Shown here piece by piece: positions 7,805-14,728 of a stretch of DNA of 36,972 nt (position 1 is the first letter of the stretch; the number at the start of each line of letters is the position of its first letter). The position numbers and the translations under genes are program-made. This DNA is from Sporosarcina koreensis (GTDB lineage Bacteria; Bacillota; Bacilli; Bacillales_A; Planococcaceae): contig NZ_LQYA01000123.1 in the NCBI RefSeq assembly GCF_001531445.1, forward strand, positions 58,050-95,021, in the 5' to 3' direction. Under the pieces are notes generated by a model. It made no database searches. It was not told the DNA's origin and worked only from the letters and a program-made list of their open reading frames with translations.

Positions 7805-8340
7805 TTACCTCTGAAAAATTTATTAGGGTTTAATGCAAAAAATAAAGGAATTCAAAGCCTCAATATGAAAATTGTAATGGGCTTGGACCGAAAGATATAG
7901 AAAACAACGCTTTATGGCAGCTAGTTAGCTACATATGCAAGGAAGATGTATAGAATTAACCCACTATCTCTTTTTGATTTATAGGGCGCTTATCTTTAAG
8001 AAGAACAACTTTCCAGCTGCGCGGTACAACGATAACTATTCAATAGAAAAAAATCTTCCACAATCGGGCGCGATTGCGGAATAAGCGTCCCTTTTCCTAT
8101 CAACGAACGGGTGCTTTACTTGAAGAACATTGGGCCACTAAGACGGATCAATGTTCTTATTGAACTAACGAAGCAGCATTCTTAAAAAACGGTACATCAC
8201 ATGTGCCGATTTAACTTGATTTGGTAAAGGTAAGTAGCAATAGAATTTTCCTGTAATCAAAATTTTCTATTGATTTCTCACGAATGGTTATGTCAAACTA
8301 TAGAAGTGAAATTCTATCTCAATTTTTTCCTGCGAAAGGG
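7805..8340. other. Non-coding stretch with gene debris and repeats
   Basis: No intact gene is seen. A short frame ending at about 7951 reads CNGLGPKDIENNALWQLVSYICKEDV, with a stop about 10 codons upstream. It looks like the C-terminal tail of a lost gene that I cannot name. At 8041-8160 lies a repeat-like block containing the inverted CAATCG-GGCG-CGATTG (8061-8076) and a 10-bp hairpin AAGAACATTG (8123-8132)/CAATGTTCTT (8149-8158). Blocks with similar wording (gggtgctttact, gaacattgggcc) recur in Bacillales intergenic regions as far as I recall. Confidence 0.45.
8061..8076. repeat. Short palindromic repeat, copy 1
   Basis: CAATCG-GGCG-CGATTG is preceded by TTCCA. The same TTCCA plus 16-mer recurs exactly at 11122-11142, and a degenerate version (AACGGGCGTGCGATTG) is at 6957-6972. 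All three lie in the AT-rich accessory region. Confidence 0.7.
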
Positions 8341-8351
8341 GATGTTTTTAT

Positions 8352-8387
8352 ATGACTGCTTATATGGTATTGGTGGTTTCAACTTAA
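8352..8387 (+). CDS. Putative regulatory leader peptide (11 aa)
   Basis: A short frame, MTAYMVLVVST, starts at ATG 8352 behind a GAAAGGGGATG ribosome binding site (about 8334-8344) and stops at 8385-8387. It lies about 330 bases ahead of the phosphotransferase gene and just before a series of terminator-like hairpins. The run LVVST resembles the stalling segments of macrolide-responsive leaders (IFVIST in ErmCL, IAVV in ErmAL). This suggests, but does not prove, antibiotic-dependent ribosome stalling that controls the downstream gene. Confidence 0.5.
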   Translation: MTAYMVLVVST

Positions 8388-8408
8388 CCGAATTTCAGGC
8401 ATAGTATA

Positions 8409-8613
8409 TTCCAATCTTTGATTATAGCTTGGAATGAGAGCAACCGGGTAGATCACCCGTGTTTTTTGCTGTGCCGTAAACAGTAACCTTTCATGAATAC
8501 TGCTGTTAGCGGGATTCGATGAAGGTCGTATTCTTTTTTGATTACAAGCCGAATTTTGGCTTTTCTCCGCGAAACAGCAGCTTCTTTGGAGGCTGCTTGT
8601 TCGCGGTATTTTT
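8409..8613 (+). promoter_or_regulatory. Attenuator-like leader with serial terminator hairpins
   Basis: Several hairpins lie in series. TTCCAA (8409-8414)/TTGGAA (8429-8434). CGGGT (8445-8449)/ACCCG (8455-8459), followed by GT6. GAATAC (8495-8500)/GTATTC (8528-8533), followed by T6. AAGCC (8546-8550)/GGCTT (8558-8562). CCGCGAA (8567-8573)/TTCGCGG (8600-8606) with an inner AGCAGC/GCTGCT stem, followed by TATTTTT. Three of them look like intrinsic terminators. No complete gene ends just upstream for them to terminate, so they most likely act as attenuators of the phosphotransferase transcript. Confidence 0.6.
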
Positions 8614-8664
8614 ATGCCCAAAAACAACTTTGATTTTTAGGAAAGGATTGGTTTAATCATTGAT

Positions 8665-8724
8665 TTGAAACAATATGGCTATATCGAAGCCGAACAAGGG
8701 AGAAAAGGGGAATGCAAGAAATGA
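8665..8724 (+). CDS. Possible upstream frame overlapping the phosphotransferase start
   Basis: A frame from TTG 8665 reads MKQYGYIEAEQGRKGECKK and ends in TGA 8722-8724, overlapping ATG 8721 as ATGA. Such an overlap would couple its translation to the phosphotransferase. No ribosome binding site stands at a proper distance from the TTG, so it may instead be the relic of a longer gene start or chance. Confidence 0.25.
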   Translation: MKQYGYIEAEQGRKGECKK

Positions 8725-9737
8725 ACAACCATGATGAAAGGTTTGTAAAGCCCGAAATACTGACGCTTGTTTTGAGTAAAATGCTCGACAATACGATAAT
8801 CCGTGCAAATTATCAACTTAAAGAGTTGCAAGGCGGGACAGTAGGTGTTGTTCGGCTTGTAACAGGCATGGCTGAAACTTCTGATGGTAAACATCTGCCG
8901 TATAAGTTGGTTTGGAAAACACAGAAAAAATTTGAGCGTTATGGTGATCCAGATTCATGGCGTAGAGAATACGACCTCTATTCATCGGATTTTAAAACGG
9001 TTTTCTTCGATTCGTTCCGTTGGCCTGAGTGTTATCACGCTGAAATAAATGGCGATGAAATTCAACTGTGGATGGAATATATTGATGGTGTGTCAGGCGT
9101 ACATTTGACCCCGGAAATGTATGAACGTATAGCTGAGGAATTGGGGCGATTTCAAGGCAAGTTGTACACTGAACGACCAAACTTATTGCAAACCTTGCCC
9201 AATTTAAGCAAGGTTGAGTTTATGAAAAACTACTATCAGCGATATCGGTCATGGGATGTTTTGTATGATTACATTCGCTCCGATGACTGCGAAATTCCGA
9301 AGCACTTGTGTAAAATGCTCATAGACTTAGATAACAATGCGAAAGAAGTATTCAGTCGGATTGAAAAGCTGCTAATAGTGCTTTGCCACAGAGATTTTTG
9401 GGTGGCAAATATATTCTATTCGGACAGTAGAATAGTACTTATCGATTGGGATACCGCCGGATGGGGGTACATGGGAGAGGATATTGCGAGTTTAATAACG
9501 GATGAAGCGGACGTTTGTCATATGGTTGAATACTACCAAAAATGCATTCCGGCGTATTACAGAGGTTTTACGGAATATGCGGATGTGTCCCATATCTCCG
9601 ATCATTGTATGTACGAACTAATCCTTGTCATGTTTGGATACAGGCTTGTGGAGTGGTATAAATTCGCTAGGTCGCCCGAAGATAAAGCAATGCACCTTAA
9701 TACCTTGCAAAAAATCCATGAGATGAGAGATATGTAG
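8721..9737 (+). CDS. APH-family phosphotransferase
   Basis: A 338-residue protein of the aminoglycoside phosphotransferase/choline kinase fold. The catalytic loop CHRDFWVANIF gives D225 and N230, and the metal-binding segment LIDWDTAGWG gives D242. The N-lobe nucleotide-binding part is more diverged (LPYKLVWKTQ). ATG 8721 is favoured because AGGGG (8706-8710) stands about 10 bases upstream; ATG 8712, three residues longer, lies too close to it. The gene sits behind a leader peptide and serial terminators, an arrangement common for inducible resistance genes, and ahead of its own terminator. A role in modifying an antibiotic is inference; the family also contains homoserine, choline and fructosamine kinases. 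I cannot name the substrate. Confidence 0.82.
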   Translation: MNNHDERFVKPEILTLVLSKMLDNTIIRANYQLKELQGGTVGVVRLVTGMAETSDGKHLPYKLVWKTQKKFERYGDPDSWRREYDLYSSDFKTVFFDSFRWPECYHAEINGDEIQLWMEYIDGVSGVHLTPEMYERIAEELGRFQGKLYTERPNLLQTLPNLSKVEFMKNYYQRYRSWDVLYDYIRSDDCEIPKHLCKMLIDLDNNAKEVFSRIEKLLIVLCHRDFWVANIFYSDSRIVLIDWDTAGWGYMGEDIASLITDEADVCHMVEYYQKCIPAYYRGFTEYADVSHISDHCMYELILVMFGYRLVEWYKFARSPEDKAMHLNTLQKIHEMRDM

Positions 9738-9775
9738 ATAAGTATATTGCTTTAATTGAATAAGACGATACCACG

Positions 9776-9812
9776 AAATGGGACTTCTAAGTGATCTGAA
9801 GTCCCATTTTTT
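9776..9812 (+). terminator. Terminator after the phosphotransferase gene
   Basis: AAATGGGACTTC (9776-9787) pairs perfectly with GAAGTCCCATTT (9798-9809), followed by a T-run. Confidence 0.92.
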
Positions 9813-10361
9813 AATCGACATAAAACTTTAACAGAGTCTAATAAAAACGTTTCGAAAAAGTTGGGAATACACGTGTGATGGGATGGATGCCTTTTCATTT
9901 GTTGTAGTACAGGTCTAATAGACTGTATGTTAGCAGATTGCTTTCCACTCATCGTCTCATATTTGAAGAGAGACTGGGTACATCCCAAAAAAGTCATAAG
10001 TGAAAATTAGTTGTCGATTTAACAAGGAACACTCACTTTGTAACGAAACTATCATAAACTTAACACTTCTGCAACATATGTAATAATTAGACTCAGAAAT
10101 TGAAAGTATACTTCTTTTCTAACAGCATTAACGATTGTTACCTAGCAATTTGAGAATGAGTAATACTATTACTCATAAGATTACTCTGAAACGAAATTAA
10201 GCACCTTTAGACATGTTAAATGGGTAAAAACTCCAATATACTCAGCATTTAAACAACTCTTCTTTTAATGTGTTATTAATCTAAATGAAACCAACTCCTT
10301 GAATATTCTAGATACAATTATCTATGTATTAAAGATTTTAATTGCGGAAGAGGGGACAGTT
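9813..10361. other. Intergenic region upstream of the methyltransferase
   Basis: About 550 AT-rich bases without a credible gene. A minus-strand frame at 9752-9997 runs through the terminator and lacks a ribosome binding site, so I do not call it. A forward fragment near 9853 reads FEKVGNTRVMGWMPFHLL before a stop and may be debris of a mobile-element gene, but I cannot place it. A weak promoter candidate is TGTTAA (10214-10219), 17 bp, TATACT (10237-10242). Confidence 0.35.
10156..10176. promoter_or_regulatory. Perfect 21-bp palindrome, candidate operator
   Basis: ATGAGTAATA (10156-10165) and TATTACTCAT (10167-10176) flank a single central base, a perfect 10-1-10 palindrome. No T-run follows. 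It lies about 190 bases before the methyltransferase start, upstream of a weak promoter candidate. It has the shape of a dimeric-repressor operator, but the protein is unknown. Confidence 0.5.
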
Positions 10362-11066
10362 TTGAAGGAAACAATTAATAGCTATGAAGATTTATTAGTG
10401 ATGTTAGACGCTTTATTACGTGAACCAACTAACTTTTGGGATGATTTCTATTCCAATCGTGAAAAAGGCATACCTTTTTTCGCCAATAAACCCGACGAAA
10501 ATTTAGTTGGTTATTTCGAGAACGTGCTTACAGGAACTTCAGGAAAAGCACTTGAACTCGGTTGTGGACCAGGTAGGAATGCAATTTACTTTGCCGAAAA
10601 AGGATATGCTGTTGATGCAGTCGATTTATCAGGACAATCACTCCAATGGGCAATTGAACGAGCGGAAGAAAGGAATTTAAAGGTAAACTTCATCCGGAAA
10701 AATATTTTTGATCTCCAAATTGAAGAGGGATCATATGATGTTGTCTATGACTCAGGCTGTTTTCATCATATCGCTCCTCACCGAAGAATGAGTTACATAA
10801 ATTTGGTGCGAAAAGCATTGAAACCGGGTGGTTACTTTGCAATCACTTGTTTTGTCCAAGGTGGTGAATTAGGGGGAGCAGACATTACTGATTGGGAAGT
10901 TTACAGATTACGAAGTCTTCAGGGGGGCTTAGGTTTTACTGGAGATCGATTAAGGACTATTTTTAAAGACTTTGAAGAAATAGAAATACGCAAAATGAAA
11001 GAAGTAGACCAAACAAATGAATTGTTTGGTGTTTCCGCCTTATGGACTGCTTTATTTAGAAAGTAA
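10362..11066 (+). CDS. Class I SAM-dependent methyltransferase
   Basis: A 234-residue Rossmann-fold methyltransferase. Motif I ALELGCGPGRNAIYF (about residues 63-77) binds S-adenosylmethionine, followed by the acidic residue in AVDAVDLSGQ and the motif IV-like YDVVYDSGCFHH. The N-terminal EPTNFWDDFYSNREKGIPFF and the body are typical of an uncharacterised Bacillales family. I set the start at TTG 10362, six bases after GAGGGG; the frame extends further upstream but without a ribosome binding site. It stands alone. The substrate is unknown; its position next to a resistance-type phosphotransferase might suggest detoxification, but that is only context. Confidence 0.85.
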   Translation: MKETINSYEDLLVMLDALLREPTNFWDDFYSNREKGIPFFANKPDENLVGYFENVLTGTSGKALELGCGPGRNAIYFAEKGYAVDAVDLSGQSLQWAIERAEERNLKVNFIRKNIFDLQIEEGSYDVVYDSGCFHHIAPHRRMSYINLVRKALKPGGYFAITCFVQGGELGGADITDWEVYRLRSLQGGLGFTGDRLRTIFKDFEEIEIRKMKEVDQTNELFGVSALWTALFRK

Positions 11067-11126
11067 TGGCTTTTAAGAGGTTGTCTGATGTTTGATTAGA
11101 ACTTTTTCCGCTTAGCTTCTTTTCCA

Positions 11127-11142
11127 CAATCGGGCGCGATTG
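11127..11142. repeat. Short palindromic repeat, copy 2
   Basis: This is identical to the CAATCG-GGCG-CGATTG unit at 8061-8076, again preceded by TTCCA. It lies close to the right end of the AT-rich accessory region. Confidence 0.7.
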
Positions 11143-11224
11143 TTAAACAAAGTTTCAAAATTGATTCAGATCTGAGGAATTACAGAGTGGGAAGTCAGTA
11201 ATATGGCAGTGGAGTGAATATAAA

Positions 11225-11257
11225 AGGCATCTATTCTTAAATGGATAGATGCTTTTT
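11225..11257 (+). terminator. Terminator ahead of the SOS locus
   Basis: GCATCTAT (11227-11234) pairs with ATAGATGC (11245-11252), followed by TTTTT. It probably ends transcription from the methyltransferase gene. Confidence 0.75.
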
Positions 11258-11333
11258 ATTATCACAACACGAGACTAAGAGACTATATTGCAACAGTCCA
11301 CTTTCCATTTTTCCCAATTGGCAATAAGAACCA

Positions 11334-11385
11334 TTGAATAAGAACATTAGTTCCAACTATACTATATAATACAGAACGGATGTTC
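11334..11385 (+). promoter_or_regulatory. SOS promoter with two LexA boxes
   Basis: -35 TTGAAT (11334-11339) and -10 TATACT (11358-11363) are separated by 18 bp. Two matches to the Gram-positive LexA/DinR core GAAC-N4-GTTC are present: GAACATTAGTTC at 11342-11353, in the promoter spacer, and GAACGGATGTTC at 11374-11385, over the start region. They are 32 bp apart, about three helical turns. This predicts tight LexA repression of the polymerase gene and DNA-damage induction. Confidence 0.88.
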
Positions 11386-11400
11386 CTGGAGGGATACGCT

Positions 11401-12654
11401 ATGTATGAGAATTTGCCGGACAGGAAAATCGTATGCCTCGATATGCGGAGTTTTTACGCAAGTTGTGCAGCTGTAATGGAAGGGCTTGATGTCATGGATA
11501 CGCCTATCGCCATCATTGGCAATAAAGAACGGAAGGGAGGCATCGTTCTAGCTGCTTCTCCCGCTTTGAAGAAGGAATTTGGCGTGCAGACCGGAATGCG
11601 GCTTTATGAAATCCCGGATGACCCATCCATACGGCTAATCGAGCCGAAAATGCAGTTTTACATCGATGTTTCAATGGAAATCGCCAAAAATTTAAACCGC
11701 TACGTGCCGAAAGAGGCGATCCATGTGTACTCCGTAGACGAAAGCTTCATTGACTTAGGTGGAACCGAGCGGCTATGGGGCGACCCTGAAGAGACGGTCA
11801 AAAGGATTCAAGATGAACTTGTCAGCCAATACGAGCTTCGATCCGCCTGCGGGATGGGGCCGAATATGCTGATGGCAAAGCTGGCACTTGACTTGGACGC
11901 GAAAAAGACCGGCTTCGCCCGCTGGACATACGAAGATGTACCGTCCAGGCTATGGCCGGTCGCCCCGCTCAGCCGCATGTGGGGCATCGGCAGCCGGCTC
12001 GAAAGGACGCTGAACAATATGGGGATCTTCTCAGTAGGTGATTTAGCCCATACGCCTCTCGAACGGCTTGAAACGAAATTCGGCGTCATGGGCAATCAAT
12101 TGTATCATCATGCGCATGGCATCGACTTGTCCGACCTCGGTGCTCCGCTCATCGAAGGGCAGATCAGCTATGGAAAGGGACAGATTCTATACCGCGATTA
12201 TACGAAGCGGGAAGACATCCTCGCTGTCATTCTCGAAATGTGTGAAGACGTCGCATTGCGGGCGAGGGAAGCGGGTAAAGCGGGACGCACAGTTCATTTG
12301 TCGATCGGCTATTCGAAGAATTCACTAGGAGGGGGGTTCGGCCGCTCCCGTTCAATGCATGAAGCTACGAACGATACGATGGCCATTTACCGACTTTGCA
12401 AGAAGCTGCTCGACGAATTCCACGACGGTCGACCCGTACGGCGCATCGCCATTAGTCTGGCAAATCTCGAAAACGAATATGCCATGCAGCTCAGCTTTTT
12501 CGATGAGCATAAATGGCGCAATCGCCAGCTCGGAAAAGCAATGGATTCATTGCGCAAAAAATACGGCTCCACAGCTGTGTTGCGAGCAGTTTCCTACACA
12601 GACGCAGGAACCGCCGTCCACCGCTCCCAACTCATCGGCGGGCATTACAAATAA
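11401..12654 (+). CDS. uvrX: Y-family DNA polymerase, UvrX/YqjW type
   Basis: A 417-residue translesion polymerase of the UmuC/DinB superfamily. The catalytic acidic residues are D14 in VCLDMRSFYAS and D113-E114 in YSVDESFIDLG. The fingers/thumb region and the helix-hairpin-helix-like WGIGSRLERTLNNMGIFSVGDLA segment follow. Near the C-terminus, QLSFF is a good sliding-clamp binding motif. ATG 11401 is chosen because GGAGGG (11388-11393) stands 7 bases upstream; the frame extends to 11380, but that start would lie in the LexA box. Two LexA boxes in the promoter and a YolD gene nearby agree with a UvrX-type SOS polymerase. Its coding sequence is visibly more GC-rich than the region to the left. 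Confidence 0.93.
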   Translation: MYENLPDRKIVCLDMRSFYASCAAVMEGLDVMDTPIAIIGNKERKGGIVLAASPALKKEFGVQTGMRLYEIPDDPSIRLIEPKMQFYIDVSMEIAKNLNRYVPKEAIHVYSVDESFIDLGGTERLWGDPEETVKRIQDELVSQYELRSACGMGPNMLMAKLALDLDAKKTGFARWTYEDVPSRLWPVAPLSRMWGIGSRLERTLNNMGIFSVGDLAHTPLERLETKFGVMGNQLYHHAHGIDLSDLGAPLIEGQISYGKGQILYRDYTKREDILAVILEMCEDVALRAREAGKAGRTVHLSIGYSKNSLGGGFGRSRSMHEATNDTMAIYRLCKKLLDEFHDGRPVRRIAISLANLENEYAMQLSFFDEHKWRNRQLGKAMDSLRKKYGSTAVLRAVSYTDAGTAVHRSQLIGGHYK

Positions 12655-12704
12655 CCTACGTGAAAAATACCCGACTTGCGCTGAAGCCGGGCGGTCCATC
12701 TCTT

Positions 12705-13904
12705 TTATTTTTTCACAGGTAAATGGCGGCGTTGCCGATAGATATGGGTGGAAGCTATAAGCAATAATACACCCGCTAAGAAATACGTAATCCGCACATC
12801 CCATAGTTCAGCCAACAGACCGAAAACTAAAGAACCAATCGCAAATAGAAGGGAAACAATCGTGCTTTGCGCCGCAAAAATTTTAGGAAGCTCTTCTGAA
12901 GTAGCGTTTTGCTGCAACAAAGTCTCTGTCGCAATCCCTTTCAGCTGTTGGAAGATGCCACTGAAACAGACGATCACAAGCGATAACCAACCAATCTGCG
13001 TAAAACCGAAAAGAAAGGTGATGATGCAAATGCCGAAAGAAGAAATTAGCAAAATCGGCCTCAATCTTTTCTCGGCTGAAGCAGCGAAACGGGAAAAAAG
13101 AATCCCGCCAAGCAGCATGCCTACAAAAAATGCCGTATTGATATAGCCCCACCAAGCCTCTGACTGTCCAAGAACTTCGGTTACAAAGACATAGAGGATG
13201 GAAGCGATCCATACGACGTTGGCAATCGCTTCAAATGCTATAAGAATATGGAGGCTTCTATAAAGGCGATGTCTCCATATGATCTTCCAGCCTTCTGTCA
13301 ACTCATCGCAACGACGGACGGAAGAGTCCTTTCTCTTGAAGTCGGTAGCATCGACTATATTCATCAAAAGGATGGTAGCTGCTACATAACATCCAAACGT
13401 AAGCACAATAACAAGCTGCCCGCCTAAAAAAGCAACAAGCAAACCGCCAAGTGCCCAGCCACCTAAATTGACCGTCTCATACACGATGGAAAAAAAGCTA
13501 TTCGCTTTCACAAGTTCATGCGAAGGAACAAGACGTGGCAGCATAGCCTGGCTCGCCGGCGCAGCCCAGCCATCCAAAAATGCAATCACTAGCACGAAGG
13601 CCAATACGACCGGTACGACAGGCGCAAGTACAAAAGTGATCACTGACAGCACACCCAACGCAACAGTCTTGAAGGCTTGCGAATAAACGAGCAATTGTTT
13701 CAACGGATAACGATTGATCAGCAAAGGTGAAAACAATCCACTGACAAAACGGCCGACCATATTGATAAAAGGCACTAAAGCCAATACAAGTGGTGATTCT
13801 GTAAGGCTATATAAAATTGAAATCAGCCCGACAATATAAAAGATATCTCCTGCATTCGCCAATACCTGGCTAATCCATAAAAACCGGAAAGACCTGTTTT
13901 TCAT
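12705..13904 (-). CDS. MFS transporter
   Basis: A 399-residue polytopic protein with about 12 hydrophobic segments, opening MKNRSFRFLWISQVLANAGD as in many DHA-type MFS drug or siderophore exporters (SRxFRxLWxxQxxSxxGD). ATG 13904 is chosen because AAGGGG lies 8 bases upstream; the frame continues further upstream without a better start. It is convergent with uvrX and separates that gene from yolD. An inverted repeat TAATCA-N9-TGATTA lies just upstream of the ribosome binding site. The substrate cannot be told from sequence. Confidence 0.88.
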   Translation of the reverse strand: MKNRSFRFLWISQVLANAGDIFYIVGLISILYSLTESPLVLALVPFINMVGRFVSGLFSPLLINRYPLKQLLVYSQAFKTVALGVLSVITFVLAPVVPVVLAFVLVIAFLDGWAAPASQAMLPRLVPSHELVKANSFFSIVYETVNLGGWALGGLLVAFLGGQLVIVLTFGCYVAATILLMNIVDATDFKRKDSSVRRCDELTEGWKIIWRHRLYRSLHILIAFEAIANVVWIASILYVFVTEVLGQSEAWWGYINTAFFVGMLLGGILFSRFAASAEKRLRPILLISSFGICIITFLFGFTQIGWLSLVIVCFSGIFQQLKGIATETLLQQNATSEELPKIFAAQSTIVSLLFAIGSLVFGLLAELWDVRITYFLAGVLLLIASTHIYRQRRHLPVKK

Positions 13905-13921
13905 TCTCACTACCCCTTTTA

Positions 13922-13942
13922 TAATCAAATTGATTCTGATTA
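13922..13942 (-). promoter_or_regulatory. Inverted repeat upstream of the MFS gene
   Basis: TAATCA (13922-13927) and TGATTA (13937-13942) are separated by 9 bases, within an AT-rich stretch 18-38 bases before the MFS start. It could be a repressor site, but it matches no consensus I can name with confidence. Confidence 0.3.
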
Positions 13943-14180
13943 CTACAGGGCAGGTTTTACACTCGTCTAACTCCTCCTTATCGTAAAGCAACCATCCTTT
14001 GGAAGCATAAAGCAAGTTGAAAAATTGAAATTGAAAAAGCTTAAGGCAGGGAGTGAGAATGAAAGCGAAGGCATTATAGATGTTCGTTTTTGTTGATTGT
14101 TTTCATCTATTATAGTGGCCTGTTGAATAATTTCCAAGGGTTAACATAATTGATCTTTTAAATATATTGTACTCCTGAAG

Positions 14181-14291
14181 GATTGGAGCGGAGAGCGGCG
14201 ACTCCTGTGAAAGCCGTCACGCAGAACGGCTTTTGCGACCAAAAGCGAAGCGTTGGGAGCAGGCTATGGCGTCCGCCTGAAATGGAAATCC
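14181..14291. repeat. Bacillales intergenic repeat, copy 1
   Basis: GATTGGAGCGGAGAGCGGCGACTCCTG...GTCCGCCTGAAATGGAAATC has the wording of a GC-rich intergenic repeat that is common in Bacillaceae and Planococcaceae genomes. The second copy in this window is at 36474-36600. The shared parts are the GAGCGGCGACTCC start, the GCGTCCGC-type end and the closing GGAAATC. Its function is not known. Confidence 0.75.
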
Positions 14292-14321
14292 GGTTATTAA
14301 ATATTTAAAGGAGATGATCTG

Positions 14322-14654
14322 ATGATCCGTGACCGAGGACGCATCAAATGGACGGCGATGATGCTGCCTGAACATGTCGAACAGCTGAGGGAATGGCAAA
14401 AGGAAGACGAACTGCAAATCAGGCAACAGCCCGACGAACAGCAACTCGAACAATGGAACTATCAAATCCACGAAGCTGCAGAAAGGAACTTACAAATTTC
14501 CATCCATTATTGGGACAATGAAAAAGTAACGGAAGGTAAAGGCTACATCCAAAAAATCAACATGTTGAACGGAACGCTGCACCTCATTTCCGACAACGGC
14601 GAAACACATCGAATTCCATTTGTCCATCTAAAAAGTATTTCAGAAACCGAATAA
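14322..14654 (+). CDS. yolD: YolD-like protein
   Basis: A 110-residue protein with the YolD signature: MIRDRGRIKWTAMMLPEHVEQLREW at the start, an acidic glutamine-rich middle, and a C-terminal half (ISIHYWDNEKVTEGKGYIQKINMLNGTLHLI...IPFVHLKSI) of beta character. YolD-family genes usually sit next to UvrX/YqjW polymerases and are thought to work with them in the SOS response. Here an MFS gene on the other strand separates the two. ATG 14322 is preceded by AAAGGAG. No LexA box is visible directly upstream, so its control may differ from that of uvrX. Confidence 0.9.
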   Translation: MIRDRGRIKWTAMMLPEHVEQLREWQKEDELQIRQQPDEQQLEQWNYQIHEAAERNLQISIHYWDNEKVTEGKGYIQKINMLNGTLHLISDNGETHRIPFVHLKSISETE

Positions 14655-14728
14655 TTTAGGTTTCGTAGCTTTTCTATTGTCCGGACTTTTGATAGACTAT
14701 TCAAAGATAGAGAAAAAGGGGGATTACT

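Noticed and set aside
9752-9997. Minus-strand frame of 81 codons
   Set aside because: It runs through the terminator of the phosphotransferase gene and has no ribosome binding site or known motif.
12705-13146. Plus-strand frames antisense to the MFS gene
   Set aside because: The minus-strand MFS protein has clear membrane topology and a good start; the opposite frames have no motif or start signal.
14181-14291. GC-rich repeat considered as an RNA gene or CRISPR unit
   Set aside because: There is no array of spaced repeats; the two copies are far apart and fit a dispersed intergenic element. No CRISPR array, tRNA or rRNA gene is seen in the window.
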